A stretch of 62,183 nucleotides of DNA, from contig NZ_BEWO01000016.1 in assembly GCF_002723975.1 (NCBI RefSeq), positions 1-62,183 on the forward strand, read 5' to 3'. Origin of the DNA: Gluconobacter japonicus (GTDB lineage Bacteria; Pseudomonadota; Alphaproteobacteria; Acetobacterales; Acetobacteraceae). Position numbers and translations under genes: made by a program. The notes below the pieces were generated by a model. It saw nothing but the letters and a program-made list of their open reading frames with translations. It had not been told where the DNA came from and searched no databases. Below, in pieces: positions 28,180 through 37,004 of this stretch; positions within the stretch are counted from its first letter, which is position 1, and every line of letters begins with the position of its first letter.

Positions 28180-29006
28180 TTGACGGACATACCAAACTTG
28201 CTGGCGTCATGGGCTGGCCGGTCGAGCACTCACGCTCCCCGCTGCTGCACAATCACTGGTGTCGTGTGCATGGCGTCAATGGCGCATATGTCCCGCTGCC
28301 AACGCGTCCTGAGCATTTTAATGTTGCCCTGAAAGGTCTGGCTGCTGCCGGATTCCAGGGCGTTAATGTCACGATTCCGCACAAGGAAGCGGCCATGCGC
28401 GCCTGTGACCGCCTGACGGATACGGCCAGGCGGGCGGGTGCGGTGAACACCGTTCGTTTTGAAAATGGCCAGATCATCGGGGATTGCACGGACGGAACGG
28501 GCTTCTGCGATAATCTGACGGCCCATGACGTCACATTGTCAGGTCGTGCACTGATCCTTGGTGCAGGGGGAGCCGCCCGCGCAGTTGCTGCGGCGCTGCT
28601 GGATCGTGGATGCGAGGTTATCGTGGCAAACCGCACGATGGAACGGGCCGAAGCCATGGTTGCAGCCCTGAAGGGCGGGGAAGCGGTGGAGTGGTATGAC
28701 TGGCCAAATCTGCTGTCGGGGTGTTCCCTGTTGGTCAACGCAACGTCCCTTGGCATGAACAACAAAGCGGATATCGACTGGAAACCGCTACTGCGTCAGG
28801 CCGGGGCCAATCTGTGCGTGACGGATATTGTTTATACCCCACGCGATACCCCGCTGCTGATAGCTGCCCAGAAGGAAGGTCTGCGCACTGTTGATGGGTT
28901 GGGAATGCTCATCCATCAGGCACGGGCCGGTTTCCGTTCCTGGTTCGGTGTTGACGCGGAAGTGGATGAGGCGACGTTCAATCTTTTGGCTGCCAGCCTG
29001 CGCTGA
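28176..29006 (+). CDS. aroE: Shikimate dehydrogenase (NADP+)
   Basis: 276 residues. It reduces 3-dehydroshikimate in aromatic amino acid synthesis. Seen: the substrate loop GWPVEHSRSPLLHN, the catalytic Lys and Asp in GVNVTIPHKEAA and DGTGFCDNL, and the Rossmann loop LGAGGAARAVA followed by the NADP-selecting VANRTMERA. The start at 28176 overlaps the upstream stop. Further genes of the pathway lie at 57.5 kb (aroC). Confidence 0.96.
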   Translation: MIDGHTKLAGVMGWPVEHSRSPLLHNHWCRVHGVNGAYVPLPTRPEHFNVALKGLAAAGFQGVNVTIPHKEAAMRACDRLTDTARRAGAVNTVRFENGQIIGDCTDGTGFCDNLTAHDVTLSGRALILGAGGAARAVAAALLDRGCEVIVANRTMERAEAMVAALKGGEAVEWYDWPNLLSGCSLLVNATSLGMNNKADIDWKPLLRQAGANLCVTDIVYTPRDTPLLIAAQKEGLRTVDGLGMLIHQARAGFRSWFGVDAEVDEATFNLLAASLR

Positions 29007-29009
29007 GTC

Positions 29010-29615
29010 ATGAAGATCATTGGCCTCACGGGCGGGATGGCAGCGGGGAAGAGTACGGTTGCCGCCCTGTTCCGCCGGGCTGGTGTGCCGGTTTTTGACG
29101 CCGATGCGACCGTGCGCGGGCTACAGGCGCCGGGCGGGAAGGCTCTCCCCGAAATTGCACGCCTTTTTCCCGGTACCGTCACGGAGGGGCAGCTTGATCG
29201 CCAGGCCCTGCGTCAGGCGGTTGTTGGCGATAAACTGGCGCTGAAACGGCTGGAATCCGTTATGCACCCGCTGGTTCGCGCTGAACGAGCACGTTTCCTG
29301 CGGCAATGCCGGGCGCGCAAAGAGCCGTTCTGCATGCTGGATATTCCGCTTTTGATGGAAATTCGGGAGGACCAAAACTGCGATGTCGTGGTGGTGGTGC
29401 AGGCCCCGATGACGACGCGTCTGAGCCGCATCCGACAGCGCGGACGCGGACAAACACGAATGACTGAGGAGCAGGCGCGGTCCCTGCTGGCCCGGCAGAT
29501 GCCAGACCATGAACGCAGACGCCGAGCGCACATCGTGATACGAACCGGGCTTTCCCGCGGATCTGCTGCCCGGCAGGTTCGCGCTCTTCTGCACCGTCTG
29601 CGCGAGGCCCCATGA
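29010..29615 (+). CDS. coaE: Dephospho-CoA kinase
   Basis: 201 residues. It phosphorylates dephospho-CoA to coenzyme A. P-loop GLTGGMAAGKSTVAAL at the N-terminus, then PVFDADATVR, the lid-region HPLVRAERARFL and DIPLLMEI. It lies three bases after aroE and overlaps dnaQ by four bases; the coaE-dnaQ pairing is common in alphaproteobacteria. Confidence 0.96.
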   Translation: MKIIGLTGGMAAGKSTVAALFRRAGVPVFDADATVRGLQAPGGKALPEIARLFPGTVTEGQLDRQALRQAVVGDKLALKRLESVMHPLVRAERARFLRQCRARKEPFCMLDIPLLMEIREDQNCDVVVVVQAPMTTRLSRIRQRGRGQTRMTEEQARSLLARQMPDHERRRRAHIVIRTGLSRGSAARQVRALLHRLREAP

Positions 29616-30298
29616 AACGCTCAATCCTGTTCGATACGGAAACCACAGGCTTTGACCCAGAGCAGGGCGATCGCATCATCGAAATTGCGGCTATCGAACT
29701 GATCGATGATCTGCCGACCACCAATCATTATCATGTTATGGTGCATCCGGAGCGCGACATTCCGGCTGAAGCGACAAAGGTGCATGGTTTTCGGATCGAG
29801 GATCTGGAGGGCGCGCCGAAGTTCGCCGAAATCGCGGATGGATTTCTGGAGTTCATCGCGGATTCTCCGATGATCGCCCATAACGCACGCTTCGACTTCA
29901 AATTCGTGAATGCCGAACTTGAGAAGTGTGGTCGCGCCCCGTTGGATTATGCCAGTCGGGCGGTCGATACCGTCGAAATGGCGCGCAAGAAGTATCCGGG
30001 GATGCCCGCCAGCCTAGATGCGCTGTGCCGTCGCTTCAACATCGACCTGTCCCAGCGTGGAACCCATAACGCGCTGCTGGACTGTAAACTTCTGGCCGAA
30101 GTGTATGTCGAACTGATGGGTGGCCGTCAGCGCGGACTTGGACTGGCTGGTCCATCGCGGAACAAAAATCTCGCAGGGGCAGAAGACTTCCTGGCCAATC
30201 GTACACCCCGGAAAATGGCGCCTCCCACTGCGGAAGAACTGGCCGCCCATGCGGCTTTCGTAGACGGCCTCAAGGAGCCGGTGTGGCGTCGCGACTAA
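29612..30298 (+). CDS. dnaQ: DNA polymerase III epsilon subunit (3'-5' exonuclease)
   Basis: 228 residues. The proofreading subunit of the replicative polymerase. DEDD exonuclease motifs: ExoI FDTETTGFDPEQGDRIIEIA (Asp8, Glu10), ExoII MIAHNARFDFKFVN, ExoIII GTHNALLDCKLLAEVY. The C-terminal tail (about 45 residues) would carry the alpha-subunit and clamp contacts. Its TAA shares one base with the ATG of the following glycosyltransferase gene. Confidence 0.95.
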   Translation: MKRSILFDTETTGFDPEQGDRIIEIAAIELIDDLPTTNHYHVMVHPERDIPAEATKVHGFRIEDLEGAPKFAEIADGFLEFIADSPMIAHNARFDFKFVNAELEKCGRAPLDYASRAVDTVEMARKKYPGMPASLDALCRRFNIDLSQRGTHNALLDCKLLAEVYVELMGGRQRGLGLAGPSRNKNLAGAEDFLANRTPRKMAPPTAEELAAHAAFVDGLKEPVWRRD

Positions 30299-31206
30299 TG
30301 AAAATTCTGTTCATTACGTCCAACCGGCTGGGCGATGCTGTTATTTCGACAGGGGTTCTGGGAGCATTGCAGGCGCGTTATCCTGCCGCGCTTTTCACAG
30401 TTGTCTGCGGCCCGGTCGCGGCGGGGTTGTTCGAGCCTGATCCCCGGTGTGAGCGCGTCATTACACTGGAAAAGCGTCGGCATGATCGCCACTGGCTGGA
30501 TCTCTGGCAGCAATGCGTGAGAACCCGATGGTTCATGGTGGTTGACCTTCGTGGCTCGCTGCTGAGTCTTACGTTGCGAACGCGCCATCGATTGATTGTT
30601 CGGGGTGGGCGTCGGGACGGGCGCAAGGTCGAGCAGCTTGGTCGGGCACTCGGACGTCGTCAGATGCCTATGCCGCGTGTCTGTGTGTCCGACCATCAGG
30701 AGGCAATGGCGCGTACGCTTCTCCCGAGCGGACAATGGCTCGCTCTGGGGCCAACTGCAAACTGGGATGGCAAGATCTGGCCGCCGGAGCGGTTTGTTGC
30801 TTTAGCTGAAGGTCTGCGTGCGCAGGGACTACGGCCGGTAGTCTTTTATGGGCCGGGAGAGGCGGAAAAAGAACGTGCACGGCCGGTTCTGGAAGCTCTG
30901 CCGGATGCGCTCGACCTTGGTGGAAATCGGGAGCTTGGCGAAGTTGCAGCCCTGCTGCGGCGGTGTGCGCTCTTTATTGGGAATGACTCTGGGCTCATGC
31001 ATCTCGCAGCGGCAGCGGGAACACCCACGCTTGGCCTGTTCGGACCGTCCCGCATGTCAGAATATGCGCCATCTGGAGAAAACGCCTTTGCTGTTGCGGC
31101 TCCGGGACCAGAGGGAGAGGCACCTCTGATGGGGCTTCCCGCTTCGAAAGTCCTTGAAGTTGCACGAGCGATTCTGGACGGAAAAGCCGAAGCCTTCCGA
31201 ACCTGA
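30298..31206 (+). CDS. Family 9 glycosyltransferase (heptosyltransferase-like)
   Basis: 302 residues. The N-terminal ILFITSNRLGDAVISTGVL and the C-terminal FIGNDSGLMHLAAAAGTPTLGLFG are the two signatures of GT9 heptosyltransferases (WaaC/WaaF), which add heptose from ADP-heptose to the lipopolysaccharide core on the inner side of the membrane. The true donor is unknown. Start at 30298 overlaps the dnaQ stop by one base, so expression is tied to that operon. The next gene starts shortly after its stop. Confidence 0.9.
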   Translation: MKILFITSNRLGDAVISTGVLGALQARYPAALFTVVCGPVAAGLFEPDPRCERVITLEKRRHDRHWLDLWQQCVRTRWFMVVDLRGSLLSLTLRTRHRLIVRGGRRDGRKVEQLGRALGRRQMPMPRVCVSDHQEAMARTLLPSGQWLALGPTANWDGKIWPPERFVALAEGLRAQGLRPVVFYGPGEAEKERARPVLEALPDALDLGGNRELGEVAALLRRCALFIGNDSGLMHLAAAAGTPTLGLFGPSRMSEYAPSGENAFAVAAPGPEGEAPLMGLPASKVLEVARAILDGKAEAFRT

Positions 31207-31243
31207 CCTTGAAGCGCCGCGCTGCATGGCCGATAGAGAAGTC

Positions 31244-32320
31244 ATGAGCGTTTCTTCCCAGCCGTCGCCTGTGGCACCGTCTTCTCCTTCGGGGCGAAAA
31301 GCCAGAGTGGCACATGTCATGGCCGGGTCTGCGCGAGGGGGGGCAGAACTGTTCTTCGAGCGCCTCTCCATGGCCCAGACGGCGGATCAGCGCCCCGTTC
31401 GGGCCTTGATCCGGCACGATGCCGGGCGTGAAGCACGCCTGCGGGCCGCGAATGTGGAGACGCAGACGTTCCGTTTCGGCGGCATGCTGGATGTGGGCAC
31501 AAAGCCGCGTCTTCAGAAAAGTTTACGCGAGTTTCAGCCGGATGTGGTCGTCGCCTGGATGAGCCGTGCGGCCCGGAAACTGCCGTCTGGCCCATGGCGG
31601 ACGGCGGGGCGTCTTGGTGGATATTATGATCTGTCCAATTACCAGCGTTGCGAGCATCTGATCGGCAATACGCGCGGTCTGGCGGACTGGATGAAAAAGC
31701 AGGGCTGGCCAGCAGACCGTGTGCATTACGTCCCGAATTTTGCGACGGATTTTTCGACTGTTCCTGCGGTCCGCCCGGAATTTCTGCCACCAGAAGCGCC
31801 TTTTGTACTGGCTCTTGGGCGGTTGCATGAAAACAAGGCTTTTGACGTTCTGATCCGGGCCATGACGCCTCTTCCGGGCGTGCATCTTGTGATCGGTGGA
31901 GAAGGGCCGGAACGCACCGCGCTGGAGGATTTGATCCGGAAGGAAGGGCTTTCGGATCGTGTGCACCTGCCGGGCTGGGTGGCCGATAGTGGCCCCTGGC
32001 TGAGAGCCTGTGACGTCATGGTCTGTCCCTCCCGGATCGAGCCGCTTGGAAATGTGGTGATCGAGGGACTGTCTGCTGGTGCCCCGGTCGTCGGAAGTGC
32101 CATTCAGGGGCCGCAGGAAATTCTTGCGGGAACAGAAGATGGTCTTCTTGCTCCTGTTGAAGACGCCGAAGCTTTTGCCAGTCAGATTGGAGCTATTCTT
32201 GAGGATGCAGCGCTGGCAAGACGTTTGCGGCAGAACGGTCGTGCCCGGTTCGAGCGCGAATTTGCCGAGAGCGTTGTCATGGCCAAATGGTCCGAGTTTC
32301 TGGATGGGGGACTGTCCTGA
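31244..32320 (+). CDS. Family 4 glycosyltransferase (GT-B fold)
   Basis: 358 residues from the ATG at 31244, with AGAGAAG close upstream; an ATG at 31226 is also in frame. GT-B enzyme with N-terminal VAHVMAGSARGGAELFFERL and the C-terminal donor-site region VLALGRLHENKAFDVLI, GEGPERTALE and PSRIEPLGNVVIEGLSAGAPVV (the E-x7-E pattern). It likely adds a sugar to lipopolysaccharide core or another glycan in the cytosol. It is followed by asnB with a one-base overlap, so the two glycosyltransferases and asnB are one block. Confidence 0.88.
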   Translation: MSVSSQPSPVAPSSPSGRKARVAHVMAGSARGGAELFFERLSMAQTADQRPVRALIRHDAGREARLRAANVETQTFRFGGMLDVGTKPRLQKSLREFQPDVVVAWMSRAARKLPSGPWRTAGRLGGYYDLSNYQRCEHLIGNTRGLADWMKKQGWPADRVHYVPNFATDFSTVPAVRPEFLPPEAPFVLALGRLHENKAFDVLIRAMTPLPGVHLVIGGEGPERTALEDLIRKEGLSDRVHLPGWVADSGPWLRACDVMVCPSRIEPLGNVVIEGLSAGAPVVGSAIQGPQEILAGTEDGLLAPVEDAEAFASQIGAILEDAALARRLRQNGRARFEREFAESVVMAKWSEFLDGGLS

Positions 32321-34080
32321 TGTGCGGGATTGCGGGACTGTCCTGCCTTCCGGGTCATACGCCGGATCAAGCTGCGCTGGAGCGCATGTCCGCGGCTATT
32401 TTCCATCGCGGGCCAGACGGTGAGGGACGTCTCGATTTCGCAGGAGCAGCACTCAGGCACCGGCGACTGTCTATCGTCGATATTGCAGGGGGGACGCAGC
32501 CTTTTTGCGTAGGGCATGCAGCTCTGATCGCTAATGGCGAGATCTATAATGATCCCGATATTCGTGCGGGCTTTCCAGCCAATTATTTCAAGACTGGTAG
32601 TGATTGCGAGCCGCCGCTCTCTCTCTGGCTGCGGGACGGCACGGGCTACACGCATGATCTTCGCGGCATGTATGCGATTGCAGCGGTGGAAAATGAACAG
32701 GGCCAGCATGAAATGGTGCTGTCCCGCGATCCTTTTGGGATCAAACCGCTCTACATCGCGGAGTATGAAGGCGGCATAGCGTTTGCTTCTGAGGCACAGG
32801 CGCTTCTGGCCGGAGGTTTCGGTATTCGTCGCGCACGCGGGAAAGCACGGGATGAACTGCTGCAACTCCAGTTTACGACGGGCCAGAAAACGATCTTTCC
32901 GGGTATTCGACGTCTGCTTCCAGGCGAGACCCTGCGCATCGTGGACGGTCGCATCGTGGAGTCCCGCCGCAGGCATGTTCTCAAGGAAGCCGCAACGCCA
33001 GTTCCAGCCGATCTGACGGACGATCAGGCTCTTCGTCGATTGGATACTGCCCTGCTGGATAGTGTTCACGCCCATTTACGGGCTGACGTACCCCTCGGGT
33101 TGTTTCTGTCAGGCGGGATAGACAGTTCCACGATTCTTGCGGCTGCTCATAAGCTGGGCCTGCCACACCCCAAAACCTGGACCGCCCGTTTTGATAGCGG
33201 AAAGGCGGATGAAGCCAATGATGCTGCGGCTCTGGCAGCCTCGGTCGGGGCCGATCACCATGTCCTGACCGTGACGGAAGCCATGGTCTGGCAGCATCTT
33301 CCTGCCATCGTGGCGTGCATGGACGACCCGGCTGCGGATTACGCTATCATTCCAACGTGGTTCCTCGCGCAGGAGGCTCGCAGGGACGTCACGGTAATTC
33401 TGAGTGGGGAAGGCGGGGATGAGCTGTTCGCCGGATATGGCCGTTATCGCCGTGCACTGAAACCCTGGTGGCGGGGCGGAAGAGCTCCTTGGCGTTCAGG
33501 GACATTCGGCCGCTGTCTTCCGGGGCGGGGACGGCAATGGCGGTCAGGACTGGCTGCCATGGAATTGTCGCAGAGCCTGACGGGGCTTCCTGCTGTGCAG
33601 GCCCTCGATATTGCCGAATGGTTGCCGAACGATCTTCTGCTCAAGCTGGACCGCTGCCTGATGGCGCATTCCGCCGAAGGTCGCACTCCTTTGCTGGACC
33701 CGGTCGTGGCTGAGGCTGTCTGGTCCTTGCCTGATCGGTTCAAGGTCCGTGATGGGTATGGCAAGTGGCTTCTGCGGCGCTGGCTTCAGGAGGCTTTGCC
33801 CCAGGCTCGCCCGTTTGCACCCAAACAGGGTTTCACCGTTCCTGTCGGGCCTTGGATTGAGGGGCAGTCAAAACGACTGGCTCCGCTCGTAGCGCAGCAT
33901 GCCTGCATTCAGGCCATTATGCCTGCGCATCGGGTCGAACGTCTTTTCTCCACAGCAACGCAGCGCGGACATGCCCGACAAACCTGGACGCTGCTGTTCT
34001 ATGCGCTGTGGCACCGTCATCATATCGAAAACATCCCAGTGGATGGGGATGTTTTCGAAACGCTCTCCCGCGTTAACTGA
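32320..34080 (+). CDS. asnB: Asparagine synthase (glutamine-hydrolysing)
   Basis: 586 residues starting MCGIAGL, so Cys2 becomes the N-terminal nucleophile of the class II amidotransferase domain; RGPDGEG and NGEIYN are glutamine-site motifs. The synthetase domain has the PP-loop LGLFLSGGIDSSTILAAA and LSGEGGDELFAGYGRY. It makes asparagine from aspartate, or, as in related surface-glycan clusters, amidates a sugar acid. Its place behind two glycosyltransferase genes makes the second role possible but unproved. Confidence 0.9.
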   Translation: MCGIAGLSCLPGHTPDQAALERMSAAIFHRGPDGEGRLDFAGAALRHRRLSIVDIAGGTQPFCVGHAALIANGEIYNDPDIRAGFPANYFKTGSDCEPPLSLWLRDGTGYTHDLRGMYAIAAVENEQGQHEMVLSRDPFGIKPLYIAEYEGGIAFASEAQALLAGGFGIRRARGKARDELLQLQFTTGQKTIFPGIRRLLPGETLRIVDGRIVESRRRHVLKEAATPVPADLTDDQALRRLDTALLDSVHAHLRADVPLGLFLSGGIDSSTILAAAHKLGLPHPKTWTARFDSGKADEANDAAALAASVGADHHVLTVTEAMVWQHLPAIVACMDDPAADYAIIPTWFLAQEARRDVTVILSGEGGDELFAGYGRYRRALKPWWRGGRAPWRSGTFGRCLPGRGRQWRSGLAAMELSQSLTGLPAVQALDIAEWLPNDLLLKLDRCLMAHSAEGRTPLLDPVVAEAVWSLPDRFKVRDGYGKWLLRRWLQEALPQARPFAPKQGFTVPVGPWIEGQSKRLAPLVAQHACIQAIMPAHRVERLFSTATQRGHARQTWTLLFYALWHRHHIENIPVDGDVFETLSRVN

Positions 34081-34114
34081 ACGCGGCTTTCACCAGACTC
34101 AATGAGGACAGACC

Positions 34115-35434
34115 ATGCATTACGATCTGATTATCCGGAATGGCCGCTGTGTATTTCCATGGGGTGAGGCCGAGGCTGATCTGGGTGTTCGGGATGGTCG
34201 CATCGCTTCTCTGTCCGTTTCGAAAGACGATGACGCCGACCGTGTGATTGACGCGACCGGGCTGCATGTTCTGCCCGGCCTGATCGACAGTCATGTGCAT
34301 CTGCGCGATCCGGGAAATGCGGCTGTCGAGACCCTGGAAACCGGAACACGCGCGGCGGCTCTTGGTGGCGTTACGACTGTGTTTGATATGCCCAACACGT
34401 CCCCAAGTGTCACCGATAAGGCGATGCTGGACTGGAAGCGCGAGCACATCAGCAAGGTCGCCCATGTGGACGTCGGTATGTATATCGGTGCGACCCGTGA
34501 GAACACGCCAGATCTTGCCATGTTGGAGCAGCAGCCGGGCGTCTGTGCAATCAAGGTCTTCGCAGGGTCTTCGACCGGCAATCTGATGATTGAAGACGAT
34601 GAGGGCATCGAAGCGGTCATGCGCTCCGGTCATCGTCGCGTCTGCTTTCATTCTGAAGACGAATACCGTCTTCAGGAACGGAAGCCCATGTTCCATGAAG
34701 GGCAGCCCTACGCCACACATAGCATCTGGCGGGATGTGGAATGTGCATTCCTCGGTACCCGTCGTATTATGGCGATTGCCCGCAAGACGGGTCGTCCGGC
34801 CCATATTCTTCATACGTCCACGGCGGAAGAACTGGAGTATCTGGCAGGCTTCCGGGATGTTTCGACGGTTGAAGTTCTGGTCAATCACCTCACGCAGGTC
34901 GGCCCGGAGTGTTACGAGAAGCTGGGTGGTCTCGCCGTCATGAACCCGCCGCTTCGAGATCAGTATCATTACGAAGCAAGCTGGAAGGCCATTCAGGATG
35001 GTCGCGTAGATGTCGTCTCGTCCGACCATGCGCCGCATCCGCTTGAGGCCAAGAAACGTCCGTGGCCGAACTGCCCCGCCGGTCTGACGGGCGTTCAGAC
35101 GATCGTGCCGGTTATGCTCGATCATGTGAATGCGGGTCGCCTGAGCCTGTCCCGCCTTGTCGATCTGATGGCTGCTGGTCCGGCGCGTGTTTACGGACTT
35201 CAAACAAAGGGCCGGATGGCTGTCGGTTTCGACGCGGATTTCACACTGGTGGACATGAAGGCGCAGCGCGAAATCACGAATAACTGGATCGCGTCTCCGG
35301 CCGGCTGGACGCCTTTTGACGGCACGCAGGTGACGGGTTGGCCGATGGCAACCATCGTGCGCGGAACAGTCGTCATGCAGGACGATGAGGTGATTGGAAA
35401 CGCAACGGGACGTTTTGCCAAATTTGCGCCTTGA
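34115..35434 (+). CDS. pyrC: Dihydroorotase (class I)
   Basis: 439 residues. It cyclises carbamoyl aspartate to dihydroorotate in pyrimidine synthesis. Metal-site motifs: DSHVHLRDPG, the lysine expected to be carbamylated in CAIKVFAGSS, VCFHSEDE, AHILHTSTAEE and VSSDHAPHP. GAGGACA is upstream of the ATG at a good distance. It is 34 bases after asnB. The class I form (about 430 residues) differs from the shorter E. coli enzyme; an allantoinase reading is less likely given the family motifs. Confidence 0.93.
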   Translation: MHYDLIIRNGRCVFPWGEAEADLGVRDGRIASLSVSKDDDADRVIDATGLHVLPGLIDSHVHLRDPGNAAVETLETGTRAAALGGVTTVFDMPNTSPSVTDKAMLDWKREHISKVAHVDVGMYIGATRENTPDLAMLEQQPGVCAIKVFAGSSTGNLMIEDDEGIEAVMRSGHRRVCFHSEDEYRLQERKPMFHEGQPYATHSIWRDVECAFLGTRRIMAIARKTGRPAHILHTSTAEELEYLAGFRDVSTVEVLVNHLTQVGPECYEKLGGLAVMNPPLRDQYHYEASWKAIQDGRVDVVSSDHAPHPLEAKKRPWPNCPAGLTGVQTIVPVMLDHVNAGRLSLSRLVDLMAAGPARVYGLQTKGRMAVGFDADFTLVDMKAQREITNNWIASPAGWTPFDGTQVTGWPMATIVRGTVVMQDDEVIGNATGRFAKFAP

Positions 35435-35479
35435 TCGAGGCGTAGGGCGCGCGACGCTTCGACCAAGAAAGGGAGCTTT

Positions 35480-35860
35480 ATGATTCGTCCCGTTGCCGCG
35501 CTGTGCGGCCTGTCTCTTCTGTCCGTGCTTGCTGCTGGAACAGCTACGGCTGCCGACTCCGGCTGGAGTGCACCCAAATGTGGTGCCGAGCCGACGGCAC
35601 CCACGGTCAAGGCCGGGACGGTCGCCCAGTACAACGAGAGCGTGGACCGCGTAACGGCTTACGAAAAAGAGGCCCGGGCCTATAACGCCTGTGTCTCAGG
35701 GCAGGCCAATCGCGAAGAGACTGCCATCAGTCAGGAAGCCAGCGCCAGGATTTCGCATATCCATACGGCGAGTGCGGCTGTGCAGTCCCGCATTGCAGGG
35801 TCATTCCAGAAGCTGTCCACGGAACTGACGGCTGCTGGCCGTAAGCTCGGGCACCACTAA
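35480..35860 (+). CDS. Small exported protein of unknown function
   Basis: 126 residues with AAGGGAG upstream of the ATG. A signal peptide ends near TATAAD (about residue 25). The mature part has two cysteines (Cys34, and the one in AYNACVSGQ) that could pair, and a predicted helical, coiled-coil-like C-terminal half (from EKEARAYNAC on). I do not recognise the family. It faces the lipoprotein gene across a gap of only six bases. Confidence 0.75.
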   Translation: MIRPVAALCGLSLLSVLAAGTATAADSGWSAPKCGAEPTAPTVKAGTVAQYNESVDRVTAYEKEARAYNACVSGQANREETAISQEASARISHIHTASAAVQSRIAGSFQKLSTELTAAGRKLGHH

Positions 35861-35866
35861 AAAACG

Positions 35867-36169
35867 TTACTGCCCCATACGTGTCTGATTTTGCAGAGGG
35901 GTAAGGCTCGTCGGGCCTTCATAGGTCTGGCGGGCCACATTGGGCATCAGGTCCGGCCTGGCCCAGCAATCCGTCCCTTCAAAGCTGGTCGTGCAGTAAG
36001 GCTGGGGCGGGGGCGGCCCAACCGGACGGGAGCAGAAACTCTCGTCGTCATAGAGATAGGCTGTGTTGCAGTCCTTGCCGGTGAGGGCAGAGGCAATGCG
36101 GTCCGGGGCACATCCGCCGAGAGCGCAAAGCATCAGGGCTGATGGCAGCAGCAGGGCTGGTTTCTTCAT
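35867..36169 (-). CDS. Small predicted lipoprotein
   Basis: 100 residues from the ATG at 36169 (MKKPALLLPSALMLCALGGC); an ATG at 36184 adds five residues. The lipobox ALGGC marks a lipid anchor. The mature part has a proline run (GPPPPQPYC) and several cysteines (DCNTAYLYDDESFCSRP, YCTTSFEGTDCWARPD) suggesting disulfides. The family is not recognised. It is divergent from the yfgM-like gene. Confidence 0.72.
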   Translation of the reverse strand: MKKPALLLPSALMLCALGGCAPDRIASALTGKDCNTAYLYDDESFCSRPVGPPPPQPYCTTSFEGTDCWARPDLMPNVARQTYEGPTSLTPLQNQTRMGQ

Positions 36170-36323
36170 GCCGGAGAGGATCATCTGGCAGGGGTTAAAG
36201 AAGCCCTAAAACGGCGATGAGTTTCTTTCGGTAACAGCTTCTCAAGCGAAGCGTTTGCCGCAAACGTGCGGCACCTGTATGGTTCCGCCAGAACTTTACA
36301 AAACCGATCCAACAGGGGACCAG

Positions 36324-37004
36324 GTGGCGGACGATTTCATCACAGAGGTGAACGAGGAAATTCGGCTTCAGCGCTTACGGGCAGCTGCACGTCGATGGGG
36401 TGCTGTCGTGGCGGGTGTCGTCGTCGTAGGCGCGATCGGCGGTGGCGTCTGGGAATGGCAAACTCATGCCCGCAAAGCGGCGCAGGGGGCGGCTTCTGCC
36501 CGATATTTCACGGCACTCGAAACGCTGGCTGATCCCAAGCATGACAAGTCTGTCACGCAGCAGGCTGAAGCAACTTTTCAGGATCTGGCCGATCATGGCC
36601 CGGCGGGAGTTCGCTCCTATGCCGCGCTGCGTCTGGCTGATCTGAAGATGCAGGATCACGATACGACCTCTGCGCTGAAAGCCTGGAACAGCGTTGCGTC
36701 CGATTCTGCTGCCGAACCTGCACTGAAGGATCTGGCGCGGTACATGGTCCTGAATGCCCAGACCAACACGGCAGACCCGAAGACGCTGCGTCCCGGCTAT
36801 GAAGGTCTTGCCCAGAATGGTGGGGCCTGGGGGGCGTTGGCGCAGGAAGGTCTTGTTGGGTTGGATCTGCGTTCTGGCGCAACTGCCGAACAGCAGAAAG
36901 AAGCCCAGCGTTTGCTGACGCAGATCAGCGGGAATGCTGATGCGCCTGAAGGGGTTCGTGCCCGTGCACAGGCTCTGCTTGAAACCTTTGGAGACGCTGG
37001 TTGA
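36324..37004 (+). CDS. yfgM: YfgM-like inner-membrane TPR protein
   Basis: 226 residues. I chose the GTG at 36324, which has AGGGGA five bases upstream and gives the family-like MADDFITEVNEEIRLQRLRAA; the frame is open to 36255. One membrane helix (WGAVVAGVVVVGAIGGGVW) then a periplasmic helical TPR-like domain. In E. coli YfgM joins the SecYEG translocon with PpiD and hands over exported proteins. The gene order yfgM-bamB-der is the same as in E. coli, which supports the call although sequence identity is not obvious. Stop overlaps the bamB start (TGATG). Confidence 0.8.
   Translation: MADDFITEVNEEIRLQRLRAAARRWGAVVAGVVVVGAIGGGVWEWQTHARKAAQGAASARYFTALETLADPKHDKSVTQQAEATFQDLADHGPAGVRSYAALRLADLKMQDHDTTSALKAWNSVASDSAAEPALKDLARYMVLNAQTNTADPKTLRPGYEGLAQNGGAWGALAQEGLVGLDLRSGATAEQQKEAQRLLTQISGNADAPEGVRARAQALLETFGDAG

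Noticed and set aside
34073-35203. A 376-codon frame on the minus strand
   Set aside because: It is antisense to pyrC, whose metal-site motifs are all present.
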